A stretch of DNA of 64,000 nucleotides, from assembly GCF_026735135.1 (NCBI RefSeq), contig NZ_JAPQER010000002.1, positions 248,001 to 312,000 on the forward strand, in the 5' to 3' direction. Both the position numbers and the translations under genes were made by a program. Within the stretch, counting starts at the first letter, position 1. Each line of letters begins with the position of its first letter. The stretch comes from Clostridium aestuarii (GTDB lineage: Bacteria > Bacillota > Clostridia > Clostridiales > Clostridiaceae). The notes under the pieces were generated by a model. That model worked only from the letters and a program-made list of their open reading frames with translations. It did no database searches and was not told where the DNA came from. Of the stretch, positions 1-9,818 are shown piece after piece.

Positions 1-1
1 A

Positions 2-1873
2 AATGGTAGACCAGAAATTATGGGTCTTAAGACGATAATAGTTCATTATACAAATCACCAAAAGGATGTAATAACTAGAAGAACTAAAAAAGAACTTGAA
101 ATAGCAAAAAAAAGATTTCATATAGTAGAAGGGTTTATCAAGGCTATAGATATAATGGATAAAATAATTTCTACAATTAGAGCTTCAAAATCAAAAAAAG
201 ATTCAGAGAAAAATATTATTAATAAATATGGTTTTTCAGAAGCACAGGCACAAGCTATTGTTGAACTTATGTTATATAGGTTAAGTGGTCTTGAAATTAA
301 AACGTTTGAAAGAGAATATATGAAATTAGAGAAAGAAATTAAATCTCTTGAAAAAATACTTTCTAGTGAAAAAGAACTATTTAAGGTTATTAAAAAACAA
401 TTCAACGAAATAAAACAAAAATACGGAGATAAAAGAAGAACTAGAATCATACATGATGATGAGAAGGCTAAGATAGATTTAGATGAAATTATTTTAGAAG
501 AAGATATAGTGATAACAATTTCAAATGAAGGCTATATAAAGCGATTATCTGATAAGTCATATAAAAGGTCAAATACTAATGTTGACGATATAGAATATAG
601 AGAAGGCGATTTGAATAGATATTTAATAAATGCAAATACAAAAGATACTCTTATGATATTTACTGATTTAGGCAATGCGTACCAGATTAAATGTGCATTA
701 TTACCTGAAATGAAATGGAAAGAAAAAGGAGAAAAGCTAGATAATATAATAAGGGCTTTAGATTTAGATAAGGAAAGAATTGTAGAAGCTTATGTATTAG
801 ACAAATTTTCTAAAGATAGAACGTTTGTTTTCTTTACAAATAAAGGGATAATAAAGAAAACATCTTTGGACAAATTTGAGACAAATTACTCTAAATTGGT
901 AGCTTTAAAAATAAAAACTAATGAAAAACTTATAGATGTTCAGTTAGTTGACAATAGAATATTAAAGAAATATATAAAGGTTAAAACAAAAAATGGATTG
1001 GAATTTACTGTGGATAAACCTAGTCTTGAAACTACAGACAGAAATATATTAGGAAAACAATTGTTTAACCTTTCAAATTCAGATGAAGTTATTAATATTA
1101 AATATACAGATGAATTTAAACTAAAAAAGTTTGTTGTGAATATTAATGGAAAAGGATTAATAAAGGTAACTAATAAAAAAGTTTGTAAAAATTTTTATGG
1201 ATGTCATACTAACTCATTGAGTAAAATTATGATTTTTAGTGATATTGGTAATGTGTTTAAAATTCCTGCGTATATGTTAGAAAATGTTCAAGAAAAGGGA
1301 ATTAGTCTAAGTGATTTAATTAATGATTTTAATGAACAAGAGGAAAAGGTTATAAAGGTTTTGTCTATTATAGATTTTAGTGAAAATAATAGTGTGTATT
1401 TTTTTAGTAAAAATGGTTATGTAAAAAGAACATTAATGAGCGAATTTGATGGAGATTATACTTTTGTTAAGGGATATAAAATTAAAAACGAAAAGGATAG
1501 ATTGATAAATATTAAGTTAAGTAATGACAAAGATAATAATGATATAGTACTTATAACTAAGAGAGCAATGGGTATAAAATTTGATAAAATGAGTATAAAT
1601 ACTATGGGTAAAACTGCATCAGGGGTTACAGGAATAAGTTTTAAGGACAATGACAATGATGAGGTTATTTATGCGGAATTTATAGCAAATAGTAAAGTTA
1701 ATAATGAAGAACTAGCTGTTGATGCTGAAAATACAAAATGCTTAAAGATGATTTCTAAAAATAATATAGAACAGGTAGTAGAAATAGGAAATATGAAAGT
1801 TCAAAATAGGGCAGGAAGAGGAAAAAAATTAATTCTTTTAGAACTAGATGATTATGTAGATAAAATAAAATAA
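2..1873 (+). CDS. parC: DNA topoisomerase IV subunit A (ParC-type), 5' end outside window
   Basis: This is the C-terminal part of a type IIA topoisomerase A subunit, which with ParE separates linked chromosomes. The frame is open from base 2, so the winged-helix domain with the catalytic tyrosine lies outside the window. Visible are the GyrA/ParC tower and coiled-coil signatures (VITRRTKKELE, then HIVEGFIKAI, then QAQAIVELMLYRLSGLE) and the repeated blades of the C-terminal beta-pinwheel. The first blade has no clear GyrA box (QRRGGKG); only a degenerate NRAGRGKK occurs near the end. That favours ParC over GyrA, but the two cannot be separated with certainty without the N-terminus. Confidence 0.8.
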   Translation, partial: NGRPEIMGLKTIIVHYTNHQKDVITRRTKKELEIAKKRFHIVEGFIKAIDIMDKIISTIRASKSKKDSEKNIINKYGFSEAQAQAIVELMLYRLSGLEIKTFEREYMKLEKEIKSLEKILSSEKELFKVIKKQFNEIKQKYGDKRRTRIIHDDEKAKIDLDEIILEEDIVITISNEGYIKRLSDKSYKRSNTNVDDIEYREGDLNRYLINANTKDTLMIFTDLGNAYQIKCALLPEMKWKEKGEKLDNIIRALDLDKERIVEAYVLDKFSKDRTFVFFTNKGIIKKTSLDKFETNYSKLVALKIKTNEKLIDVQLVDNRILKKYIKVKTKNGLEFTVDKPSLETTDRNILGKQLFNLSNSDEVINIKYTDEFKLKKFVVNINGKGLIKVTNKKVCKNFYGCHTNSLSKIMIFSDIGNVFKIPAYMLENVQEKGISLSDLINDFNEQEEKVIKVLSIIDFSENNSVYFFSKNGYVKRTLMSEFDGDYTFVKGYKIKNEKDRLINIKLSNDKDNNDIVLITKRAMGIKFDKMSINTMGKTASGVTGISFKDNDNDEVIYAEFIANSKVNNEELAVDAENTKCLKMISKNNIEQVVEIGNMKVQNRAGRGKKLILLELDDYVDKIK

Positions 1874-1876
1874 TAT

Positions 1877-1918
1877 AATAAGGAGAAAAGCTGGGTTTAT
1901 GCAGTTTTTCTCCTTATT
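1877..1918. terminator. Bidirectional hairpin terminator
   Basis: Seventeen-base arms (1877-1893 and 1902-1918) pair with one G:T and are rich in A on one side and T on the other. It serves the converging topoisomerase and GtrA genes. Confidence 0.85.
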
Positions 1919-1931
1919 TGAAATGTAAAAA

Positions 1932-2375
1932 TTAATTTTTTTTAAATATAAAGAATTTATTTATTAAAAAAGTTACTATTCCTACAGTTATGGAAGCTAT
2001 TAATTTTGATAAATTAAACCAAAGCTTTATAGGCAAATAAAATGTATTATGACCTGTAAGCCATACAAATATATTAGTATTAAAGAAAGCTGAAATTCCT
2101 AGAACTAAAGCATATTTTAAGTAAGAACTTTTATTAGATTTAAAAGTGAGCTTCCTATTTAATAAATAACCATTGATTGAATATGCTCCAAATGCTGCTA
2201 TATCGAATAAATATAGCAGTGCTCTAGAATATGTATCTGTTGCAGAATATATATTAGTTATTGATGATAATATATTTATTATAGCAAAGTTTATAAGTAC
2301 ATTACTTCCACCTACTAAGGCATAAGTTATAAATTGAACTAAGTTTTGTTTTGTTGTGCAATTGCTTTTTAACAT
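1932..2375 (-). CDS. GtrA-like membrane protein
   Basis: A small 147-residue membrane protein of the GtrA family, whose members are thought to flip polyprenyl-linked sugars or help modify cell-surface glycans. Four hydrophobic segments are visible, with the family pattern NGYLLNRKLTFK between segments 2 and 3 and a basic C-terminus (NKFFIFKKN). An upstream TTG could extend the frame by five codons, but the ribosome site GGAGGAAC overlaps those codons and sits correctly for the ATG at 2375. No glycosyltransferase is adjacent, so its substrate is unknown. Confidence 0.75.
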   Translation of the reverse strand: MLKSNCTTKQNLVQFITYALVGGSNVLINFAIINILSSITNIYSATDTYSRALLYLFDIAAFGAYSINGYLLNRKLTFKSNKSSYLKYALVLGISAFFNTNIFVWLTGHNTFYLPIKLWFNLSKLIASITVGIVTFLINKFFIFKKN

Positions 2376-2490
2376 TTTTAGTTCCTCCAATGTTTGAACA
2401 TAGAGTAATTATATCACAAATTATGTAAAAAATTTTAAAAATAAGCTACAATGTAATTATTTGTATAAATGAGAGTGGAGTGTTTTGTTG

Positions 2491-3705
2491 ATGATAGAAT
2501 ATAAATTAAATAATGGGATTATTGTTCAATACATAAAAAGAGAAAGTAAGGTTACTTCGTTTTGTATAGGATTTAATGCAGGGGCTATTGTTGAGGATAA
2601 AAACGAAATTGGAGTTGCTCATGCAGTTGAACATATGGTTTTTAAAGAAACAAAACATAGAAGTGAAAAACAGATAAATGAAGAATGTGATGAAGTATTT
2701 GGATTTCATAATGCTATGACAAATTATCCTTATGTTATATATTATGGTACTACATTATCTACAGAATTTGAAAAAGGATTTGAAATTTATTCAGATATTA
2801 TATTAAATCCAATATTTCCACATAAAGGATTTAAAGAAGAAATAGATATAATTCTTGAAGAATTAAATGAATGGAAAGATGATCCATATCAGCATTGTGA
2901 GGATGAACTTTTCTTTAATTCTTATAAAAATAGGAGAATTAAAGATTTAATAATTGGATTAGAAAGCAGTATTAAAAGCATTACATTAGAGGATATTAAA
3001 AGATTCTATAATAAACATTATGCACCTGAAAATTGTGTTATAAGTATAGTTTCTTCTTTAGATTTGGAAATTGTTGCAGGAATCATAGAAAAATATTTTG
3101 CACAATGGAATAAACCATATAATTTTATAGAAAAACAGCTTTACGAAAAAAATAAAAAAGGTATTTTTTATAAAACTAGAAGTGATTTGAATGGTGCAAA
3201 AATACAATATTGTTTTCCTATAGATTTTTTAAATGAAAAAGAAATAAAATTATTGAAAATATTTAATCTTAAATTTGGTGAGGGAATAAGCAGTATATTA
3301 TATGATGATATAAGAACAAAAAATGGTCTTGTTTACGATATTTCAAGTAGCATAAAAAATGAGAAGGGAATAAAATTATTTACAATAAAGCTTGGAACAT
3401 CTATACATAATATAGATAAAGCAATAGAGCTTATTAATAATAAAATAGATCAAATCAAGAATTCAAAAGAAATTTTTGATGAAAAAACTATAAGAAAAAT
3501 TATAAAAAGTATAAATTTAAAAACAGAGCTAGGTGTTGAAAAATCTATAGAACTTGCTAAAAAAATGACTACTCATAAGATAATGTATAACTCTGTTGAA
3601 AATATTTTTGATGAATTTAATGACATTAATGTAAATGAAAATATGATTTTAAATGTAATTAATAAGGTTTTAAAAAGTCCTAGTATACAAGTACTGAAAC
3701 CATAA
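2491..3705 (+). CDS. M16 family zinc peptidase (insulinase-like)
   Basis: A putative zinc metallopeptidase. The inverted zinc motif HAVEH is at residues 44-48, and the acidic third-ligand region (EELNEW) lies about 75 residues later, as in M16 enzymes. The length of about 404 residues matches the processing-peptidase-sized members. The start is ambiguous: TTG codons at 2485 and 2488 precede this ATG, and the GTGGAG ribosome site could serve either. There is no signal peptide, so it is probably cytoplasmic. Its substrate is unknown. A hairpin terminator follows and separates it from the converging flavin reductase gene. Confidence 0.8.
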   Translation: MIEYKLNNGIIVQYIKRESKVTSFCIGFNAGAIVEDKNEIGVAHAVEHMVFKETKHRSEKQINEECDEVFGFHNAMTNYPYVIYYGTTLSTEFEKGFEIYSDIILNPIFPHKGFKEEIDIILEELNEWKDDPYQHCEDELFFNSYKNRRIKDLIIGLESSIKSITLEDIKRFYNKHYAPENCVISIVSSLDLEIVAGIIEKYFAQWNKPYNFIEKQLYEKNKKGIFYKTRSDLNGAKIQYCFPIDFLNEKEIKLLKIFNLKFGEGISSILYDDIRTKNGLVYDISSSIKNEKGIKLFTIKLGTSIHNIDKAIELINNKIDQIKNSKEIFDEKTIRKIIKSINLKTELGVEKSIELAKKMTTHKIMYNSVENIFDEFNDINVNENMILNVINKVLKSPSIQVLKP

Positions 3706-3738
3706 CAAATAATAAAAATGAGATTATGGTTAATAATG

Positions 3739-3780
3739 AAAAGAACACAAATATGGATTTAAAACATATTGTGTTCTTTT
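3739..3780. terminator. Bidirectional hairpin terminator
   Basis: Arms 3739-3755 and 3765-3780 pair with a single bulge; A-rich and T-rich flanks allow use from both sides, between the M16 and flavin reductase genes. Confidence 0.75.
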
Positions 3781-3782
3781 TG

Positions 3783-4373
3783 TTAACGTTTTTTATTTTT
3801 ACTCTTTTTTTTCTTTTTAACAGAATAACCAAAGCTTCCTAAAGCGTTTTTTGAAAGTCCAAAATACTCTCCGTGAGAATAGCAAATAAGATTTGCTTGT
3901 TCATAGTGAATTTTGTTTTTTTCATCAATTAGAGTTTCTTCAACATGAACAGCTAAAACTTCAGCTATAAATAAATCATGCGAACCTAATGGCATAATAT
4001 TTTTCACTTTGCATTCTAAAGATATAGGACAATCATCTATATAAGGGGGTTCTATTTTTGTGCTAGGAGCTAAATTTAATTTACATTCTTTGATTTTATC
4101 TGTGTTTTTCCCAGAACGTACACCACAAAAATCTACTATTTTCACCATATCCTTAGATGGAAGATTAACTACAAATTCTCTAGTATCTTTAATATACTGG
4201 TGTGAAAGTCTTTCAGGTTTTATACCTACAGTTATCATAGGTGGGTTTGTACAAACAGTTGATATCCATGCAACTGTAAAAACGTTTGTTTTACCTTCTT
4301 TGTTTTTTGATGTAATTAATACAGAAGGAACAGGATTTAACATTGCGCTTCCTTTAAAAGTTTTTTTTGTCAT
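3783..4373 (-). CDS. Flavin reductase family protein (FMN-binding, flavoredoxin-like)
   Basis: A 196-residue FMN-binding split-barrel protein of the flavin reductase/flavoredoxin family, expected to move electrons between NAD(P)H or iron-sulfur donors and flavin. The family order is visible: an N-terminal NPVPSVLITS strand, NPPMITVGIKPERLSH, a FVVNLPS strand, and C-terminal HGEYFGL. The last dozen residues are almost all lysine, arginine, asparagine and serine, an unusual basic tail. The start ATG has AGGAGA upstream. Its partner protein is not identifiable from neighbours. Confidence 0.8.
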   Translation of the reverse strand: MTKKTFKGSAMLNPVPSVLITSKNKEGKTNVFTVAWISTVCTNPPMITVGIKPERLSHQYIKDTREFVVNLPSKDMVKIVDFCGVRSGKNTDKIKECKLNLAPSTKIEPPYIDDCPISLECKVKNIMPLGSHDLFIAEVLAVHVEETLIDEKNKIHYEQANLICYSHGEYFGLSKNALGSFGYSVKKKKKSKNKKR

Positions 4374-4620
4374 TATTATCTCTCCTAATTTATATGGCTT
4401 ACTATTGTGTACTTGAAAACATAATAATTATAACAGCTAAGATGTTATATAATCAATAGAATATAGAAGAATAATTTAAGTTTATCAATATTAATATAAA
4501 AAATACTTAGTGGATAAATATTACTATATTTCCTCTAGGATACTATGTAATAAAATCCGTTTTTGTACGATAATTAAAGTATATAAAAATTATTTTGCAA
4601 TAAATATGGAGGGGATAAAA

Positions 4621-4734
4621 ATGGAGAAAATGGAAATGCAATTATTGGAAAAAATTTTGAGAGAGTTACAAGATATTAAGGTTATTGTTCAAGAAAACTT
4701 GGAAAGTGAAAAAGAAGAAAAAGAAGAAAAATAG
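4621..4734 (+). CDS. Small acidic coiled-coil protein, 37 residues
   Basis: A very short gene supported by a strong ribosome site (GGAGGGG, seven bases before the ATG). The product is a single predicted amphipathic helix with leucine and isoleucine in heptad-like spacing and a C-terminal run of Glu and Lys. A longer frame starts upstream at 4510 but has no ribosome site, so that start was not used. I recognise no family. It could be a regulatory or scaffold micropeptide. A terminator hairpin follows at 4803. Confidence 0.55.
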   Translation: MEKMEMQLLEKILRELQDIKVIVQENLESEKEEKEEK

Positions 4735-4802
4735 TATTATACATAAACATACTAAATTAAGGACAAGCTTATAGATTTTAAATTAAAGTAAAATTTAATT
4801 AT

Positions 4803-4828
4803 AAAAAGCGACTTTCGTCGCTTTTTTT
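4803..4828. terminator. Bidirectional intrinsic terminator
   Basis: A ten-base-pair stem (AAAAAGCGAC with GTCGCTTTTT) with a four-base loop and a T-run, between the 37-residue gene and the converging TIM-barrel gene. Confidence 0.9.
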
Positions 4829-4833
4829 ACAAT

Positions 4834-5655
4834 TTAAAGAGATTCATAATAATTTTTAAGAAGCAATGCATCTTTTTCTAAAAATGGGCTTTCACAAATA
4901 ATGCAGCCCCTAATATTAAATTTGTGAAAAGATTCAAGACAAGCTTTGTAATTAAAATCACTTTCCTCAAAGGGAAGATGATTTCTTTCACCTTTTACAG
5001 TATAATTTATTCCAGACATATGTATATGCATATCTTTTAATGCTGTGTCTCCTAGCTCACATCCAACATAATCTAGGATTCTTGCAAAATCATCGTAAGT
5101 TTTTAAACAACCGTTATATCTAGCATGTAAGTGTGAAAAATCTATACATAGTTTGCATGTAGATATAGCTTTACATAATTGAACGTTTTCTTCAAGAGAC
5201 CCAAATTGGGTTGATTTTCCAGTAGTTTCTAATCTATAATGTACTCCTAAATCAGGAAGTTTTAGCAAATTATTTTTTATAGTTTCAAAGGTTTCTTCTT
5301 TAGAATCCTTAAGATAAAATCCAGGGTGAAAAACAAGACTTCTTCCTTCTACTTTTTTTAATCCTTCAGCTCCTTTTATGATTCTTTCCATAGATTTTTC
5401 TTGTTTTTCTTGTTCATCAGCATTTAGATTTACAAAATATGAACCATGAGCAGAAAGATAAAATTTATTTGTTGCTTTGGCTGTTAATATATCATCTTTA
5501 TTTTTATCCGTTACATTAACAGATCTTACAAAAGGAAGTTCCATGGCATCTAAACCAATTTTTTTTAAATATTCAATTCCTGATTTGTAGATAAGTTTTT
5601 TTGTTCCATCTCCAAAAGGGAGACCTGATATTCCAAATAATAAAGTATCCAACAT
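4834..5655 (-). CDS. Endonuclease IV-like TIM-barrel protein
   Basis: A 273-residue TIM-barrel protein of the AP endonuclease 2/xylose isomerase-like superfamily. The metal-ligand positions of endonuclease IV appear in order: AHGSY, FHPG, LETTGK, DFSHLHAR, HIHMSG and CESP. It may therefore cut DNA at abasic sites; sugar isomerases share the fold, so specificity is inferred. The frame can be extended to a TTG, but GGAGGTGC lies just before the ATG at 5655, which fixes the start. It is divergent from recJ, another DNA repair gene, across a short shared promoter region. Confidence 0.7.
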   Translation of the reverse strand: MLDTLLFGISGLPFGDGTKKLIYKSGIEYLKKIGLDAMELPFVRSVNVTDKNKDDILTAKATNKFYLSAHGSYFVNLNADEQEKQEKSMERIIKGAEGLKKVEGRSLVFHPGFYLKDSKEETFETIKNNLLKLPDLGVHYRLETTGKSTQFGSLEENVQLCKAISTCKLCIDFSHLHARYNGCLKTYDDFARILDYVGCELGDTALKDMHIHMSGINYTVKGERNHLPFEESDFNYKACLESFHKFNIRGCIICESPFLEKDALLLKNYYESL

Positions 5656-5728
5656 TAGCACCTCCAAGTGCAATTATACCACAAATCCTTGCTTATTATG
5701 ATATAATAGCGTAGAGAAGGTGATGAAA

Positions 5729-7510
5729 ATGAAAGCAGAATGGAGATTACGAGTTACAAAATGCGATATTGATAAAATCTCAAAAGAAGCAAACATTAGT
5801 AAGATTGTTGCAAAGGTTTTAACTAATAGAGGTATTAAGAAGGTAGATGAAGTTAAAAAATTTATGAATACATCTCTAAATGATTTATATGATCCTTTTT
5901 TAATAAAGGATATGGAAAAAGGAACGGATATAATATTAGATGCTATAGATGAAGGAAAAAAGATTGTAGTATATGGTGATTACGATGCAGATGGAGTTAC
6001 AAGTACTACTATTTTGTATAAAGCCTTATTAAAATTAGATGCAAATGTAAAGTATTATATTCCTGACAGAGAATCAGAAGGATATGGAATGTGCTCCGAT
6101 AGAATAACAACCTTAAAAGAAGAAGCTGCTGAAGTTATTTTAACTTGTGATAATGGAATAAGTGCTATTGAAGAAATAAAACTTGCTAAAAGTTTAGGAA
6201 TGCAAGTGATTATTACAGATCACCATGAACTTCCTTTTGTAGAAAATGAAGGTGAAAAAAAGTATGTAGTACCAGATGCTGATGCTATTATAAATCCTAA
6301 ACAAAGCGATTGCCCTTATCCTTTTAAATTATTATGTGGAGCAGGAATAGCGTTAAAATTTGTACAGGCACTTTACATAAAGCTTGGTATTGATGAAAAA
6401 GAAGCTTATGAATTCATAGAATTTGCTGGAATAGGTACTATATGTGATGTAGTTGATTTAATAGGGGAAAATAGAATTATAGCAAAACATGCTTTAAAAA
6501 TGATTAGTAAAACTAAAAATCTAGGTTTGAAATCATTAATAGAAGTATTAGGAATTACAGGTGGAGAGATAAAATCTTATAACATAGGCTTTATGATAGG
6601 CCCTTGTATAAATGCAACTGGAAGATTGGATACAGCAGCATTATCAGTAGAATTACTTATGTGTGAAGATAAAGAAAAAGCTGAAGAACTTGCAAAAAAA
6701 TTATATGAATTAAACAAAAGAAGACAAGAAATGACAATTAAAAATGTAGAAGAAATAATAGAATATATAGAAACTTCTGAACTGAAAAATGATAGAGTTT
6801 TAGTTATATATAAACAAGATGTCCATGAGAGTATAGCTGGTATAGTTGCAGGGAAAGTTAGAGAAAAATTTAATGTTCCTACAATAATTTTAACAAAAGG
6901 AAAAAATATGCCAAAAGGATCAGGTAGATCCATAGAAGAATATAATTTATTTGAGGAACTTGTGAAATGCAAGGAGTTATTAGATAAATTTGGTGGACAT
7001 CCTATGGCTGCAGGGTTATCGATAAAAGAAGAAAATATTCTTAAACTAAGACAAAAGCTTAATGAAAATTGTAAGCTTACTGAAAATGATATTATTCCTA
7101 AAATCAAGATTGATAAAAGAATACCTTTAAGTATAATTGATTATATATTTATAGATGAACTTGAAAAATTAGAACCCTTTGGAAAAGGAAATTCTTCTCC
7201 TTTATTTGCAGAAAAAAATATAGAAATTATAAACATAAAAATAATGGGAAAAAATCAAAATACTTTAAAGCTAACTTGTAAAATGAATAAAAAAGATACA
7301 ATTGATGCTATAGCATTTAATAAAGTAGAAGAACTAAAAGAGATACTTAAAGAAAAGCACGGAGAAAATTATATGAAAATATTAAATAATCCGATTGGAT
7401 TAAAGTTAGATATAATTTTTTATCCTTCAATTAATGAATATAATGGTCATAAGAGTAAGCAATTAAAAATAAAAGATTTTAGGATTTCAAAAGAGTTAAA
7501 TAACAAATAA
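5729..7510 (+). CDS. recJ: Single-stranded-DNA-specific exonuclease RecJ
   Basis: A 5'-to-3' exonuclease acting on single-stranded DNA in recombination and repair. The DHH-superfamily motifs are clear: DYDADGVTS (motif I) near residue 88, the DNG motif, ITDHHELP (motif III), and in the DHHA1 half GRSIEEYN and FGGHPMAAG. The length of about 593 residues is normal. Three start codons (GTG, ATG, ATG) occur within ten bases; the GAGAAGG ribosome site best fits the ATG at 5729. A long hairpin terminator follows directly. Confidence 0.92.
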   Translation: MKAEWRLRVTKCDIDKISKEANISKIVAKVLTNRGIKKVDEVKKFMNTSLNDLYDPFLIKDMEKGTDIILDAIDEGKKIVVYGDYDADGVTSTTILYKALLKLDANVKYYIPDRESEGYGMCSDRITTLKEEAAEVILTCDNGISAIEEIKLAKSLGMQVIITDHHELPFVENEGEKKYVVPDADAIINPKQSDCPYPFKLLCGAGIALKFVQALYIKLGIDEKEAYEFIEFAGIGTICDVVDLIGENRIIAKHALKMISKTKNLGLKSLIEVLGITGGEIKSYNIGFMIGPCINATGRLDTAALSVELLMCEDKEKAEELAKKLYELNKRRQEMTIKNVEEIIEYIETSELKNDRVLVIYKQDVHESIAGIVAGKVREKFNVPTIILTKGKNMPKGSGRSIEEYNLFEELVKCKELLDKFGGHPMAAGLSIKEENILKLRQKLNENCKLTENDIIPKIKIDKRIPLSIIDYIFIDELEKLEPFGKGNSSPLFAEKNIEIINIKIMGKNQNTLKLTCKMNKKDTIDAIAFNKVEELKEILKEKHGENYMKILNNPIGLKLDIIFYPSINEYNGHKSKQLKIKDFRISKELNNK

Positions 7511-7567
7511 AAAATAGATATATCACATTACTTTATATAAAGATAATTGTGATATATCTATTTTTAT
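7509..7567 (+). terminator. Intrinsic terminator after recJ
   Basis: Long arms (7509-7527 and 7548-7565) forming a stem of about 18 base pairs, starting in the recJ stop codon and ending in a T-run. Confidence 0.85.
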
Positions 7568-7668
7568 TTTTATAAAAGTAAATTAGGCTATTTTATGTAA
7601 AAAGAAGGAAAAAAAGTATGCGTATAGAATAAATATAAGATAAGCTGCCATATGTTGGAGGTGTTTTC

Positions 7669-9273
7669 ATGTATGAATTATATGATAAAACTCTTTTTAA
7701 TGTAATAATTTTACAAGGAATAGATTTGAAAATTATTTATGTTAATGATGAGTTTTTAAATAAATTTAATATAAACTATGATATTTTAACATACAATATA
7801 GAAAAATTATATTTTATTAAAAATAGTAAAGATATTTTTATTAACTGTTTTGTAAATAAAATGGATAAAAAACTAAAAAAAATATGTATTTTAGATAATA
7901 GATATTTTGATATTATGATTAATTATAAAGAAGAGCACTTAGAAATATTTATTTATGAAGTTACAGAATATGTGGAAAATGTAAACAGAATAAAAAAAGA
8001 TAGAGAAAAATTCTTGTCTATTTCTACTGAGATAAAAACTAAATGTGATATTATTGAGAATTTACGAAATAGAGAAAAAAAATATCTTATACGTTTGAAA
8101 GATGTTATAAATAATATGTCTGAAGGATTGATAGTTTTAGATAGATATGGTTATTTTAACTTTTGTAATGAGGCAGCTCTTAAAATATCCAGTCTTAAAT
8201 TACAACAAATATCAAATTATAAAGAAATAATTAAATATATAAAGATTTATAACGGAAAGGAATATGGAAATGACCTTGAGGAAGTATATGATAATTATAA
8301 AAATCATGTAGCTAATATAAAAAATTTAGTTATAAAATGTAATAATAAACAAAATAATGAACAAAAATACATAGAATTAAATTGCAATCCTATATTAAAT
8401 GAAAAAGGTAAATTAATTTATACAGTAATAACTTTAAAAGATATTACAGAAACAAAAATTAACGAAATAAAAATAAAAGAACAAAATAGAAAATTAGAGA
8501 AAGTTTCTGAAGTTAAAGATGAGTTTTTCAATATGATTTCTCATGAATTGAGGACACCAATAACTATAATTTATTCATCACTTCAGTTAGCTAATGATAT
8601 ATATTCAAGTGAAATAACTCCTAATATAAGAAAAATTTTATTAAAGGTTTCTCAAAATTGTAGTAGGCTATTAAAATTAGTAAATAATATACTTGATATA
8701 TCTAAAGCAGAAGGAGGCTTTTTACAAATTAATTATTCTGTATTTGATGTGATTTATTTAACAGAAAATCTAGTTACTTCAGCAAATCTTTATGCAAAAA
8801 GCAAGGGTATTGATTTGATTTTTGATACAAATCTTGAAGAAGTATTAGTTAAATTGGATAAAGATAAATATGAACGAATTATTTTAAATTTATTATCTAA
8901 TGCAATAAAATTTACACCTAAAGATAAAAAGGTTATGATAATAATAAATATTAATGATAGTGATGTTAGGATTAAAGTACGTGATGAAGGAATTGGTATT
9001 GCAGAAGAGAATATTGAAAATATTTTTGACAGATTTGCGCAGGTTAATAGTTCACTCTCAAGAAAAGCAGAAGGTACAGGTCTTGGATTAACATTAGTTA
9101 AAAAGCTTGTAGAACTTATGAAAGGTAAGATAGACGTAAAAAGTAAAATAAATCAAGGTACTGAATTCTGTGTTAAATTTAATAAGGAAATTATTATAAA
9201 AGAATGTAAGAAAGATTACTATGTGGATTCCAACTTAAATGATAAGGTAATTGTTGAGTTTTCAGATGTGTAA
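7669..9273 (+). CDS. Orphan cytosolic sensor histidine kinase (PAS-HisKA-HATPase)
   Basis: A 534-residue histidine kinase. Residues 1-105 are a PAS-like region, a second PAS domain spans about 145-265, the phosphoacceptor H292 lies in SHELRTP, and the ATPase domain carries the N box (LLSNAIKFTP), the G1 box (DEGIGI) and GTGLGL. No membrane segment is visible, so it should sense an internal signal. No response regulator is adjacent. In clostridia, orphan kinases commonly phosphorylate Spo0A directly; the nearby spore protein and Spo0E-like genes fit that idea, but it is inference. GGAGGTG precedes the ATG. Confidence 0.88.
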   Translation: MYELYDKTLFNVIILQGIDLKIIYVNDEFLNKFNINYDILTYNIEKLYFIKNSKDIFINCFVNKMDKKLKKICILDNRYFDIMINYKEEHLEIFIYEVTEYVENVNRIKKDREKFLSISTEIKTKCDIIENLRNREKKYLIRLKDVINNMSEGLIVLDRYGYFNFCNEAALKISSLKLQQISNYKEIIKYIKIYNGKEYGNDLEEVYDNYKNHVANIKNLVIKCNNKQNNEQKYIELNCNPILNEKGKLIYTVITLKDITETKINEIKIKEQNRKLEKVSEVKDEFFNMISHELRTPITIIYSSLQLANDIYSSEITPNIRKILLKVSQNCSRLLKLVNNILDISKAEGGFLQINYSVFDVIYLTENLVTSANLYAKSKGIDLIFDTNLEEVLVKLDKDKYERIILNLLSNAIKFTPKDKKVMIIININDSDVRIKVRDEGIGIAEENIENIFDRFAQVNSSLSRKAEGTGLGLTLVKKLVELMKGKIDVKSKINQGTEFCVKFNKEIIIKECKKDYYVDSNLNDKVIVEFSDV

Positions 9274-9285
9274 CATTTAATACTA

Positions 9286-9315
9286 AAACGCATGAGTATA
9301 AGGACTCATGCGTTT
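9286..9315. terminator. Bidirectional intrinsic terminator
   Basis: A perfect 11-base-pair stem (9286-9296 with 9305-9315) between the kinase gene and the converging spore protein gene. Confidence 0.85.
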
Positions 9316-9335
9316 ATTTATATATTATCTAGTTA

Positions 9336-9515
9336 TTATAGATTTCTTTCATATTGTTCTACCATTTTTTTAACCATTTCTCCGCCAACTGAACCACACT
9401 GCTTTGAAGTAAGATTTCCATTATATTCTGTAAAAGGAACTCCTAATTCATTAGCAACTTCCATCTTAAATTTGTATAATCCTTGTTTAGCTTCAGGTAC
9501 TAATTTTTGTGCCAT
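9336..9515 (-). CDS. Small acid-soluble spore protein, alpha/beta type
   Basis: A 59-residue DNA-binding protein that coats spore DNA and protects it from UV and chemicals. The two conserved helices of the family are plain: KFKMEVANELG at residues 15-25 and GSVGGEMVKKMV at residues 41-52, starting MAQKLVPEAK. One cysteine (C40) stands just before the GSVGGE motif. AGGAGGTG precedes the ATG. A sigma-G-like promoter lies upstream at 9556-9586, so expression in the forespore is expected. The longer open frame on the opposite strand is a shadow. Confidence 0.93.
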   Translation of the reverse strand: MAQKLVPEAKQGLYKFKMEVANELGVPFTEYNGNLTSKQCGSVGGEMVKKMVEQYERNL

Positions 9516-9555
9516 TTATTTTCACCTCCTTTTTCTGGTTCATTAATAGCTTATC

Positions 9556-9586
9556 CAATATGGAGATATATATAATAGAAGATTCA
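9556..9586 (-). promoter_or_regulatory. Sigma-G/F-like forespore promoter of the spore protein gene
   Basis: On the minus strand, TGAATC (-35, 9581-9586) and CATATTG (-10, 9556-9562) are 18 bases apart. They resemble the sigma-G consensus TGAATA and CATACTA and sit correctly before the spore protein gene. Confidence 0.6.
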
Positions 9587-9818
9587 AGGAAAAAAAGGAA
9601 GTGGATTCAAGAATTTTAATCAATTTCTTTATAACCAAATTTTTTCAATTTTTTTATCACTACATAAATTATGATACCCTTATATAGAGAGAATATACTA
9701 TAGTTACATAATGTAAATAAAAATTTTAAATAAAAAATCTGTTTTTAAGACTATAATATTTGTGTTATATTTCAATTGATTTTATGGAATTATATATGTT
9801 AATGATGATATCTTTAGT

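Noticed and set aside
4060-4416. Plus-strand open frame of 118 codons
   Set aside because: It overlaps the flavin reductase gene antisense, has no ribosome site and shows no protein family pattern.
9292-9546. Open frame on the plus strand
   Set aside because: It is the shadow of the spore protein gene on the minus strand, which has family motifs, a ribosome site and a promoter.
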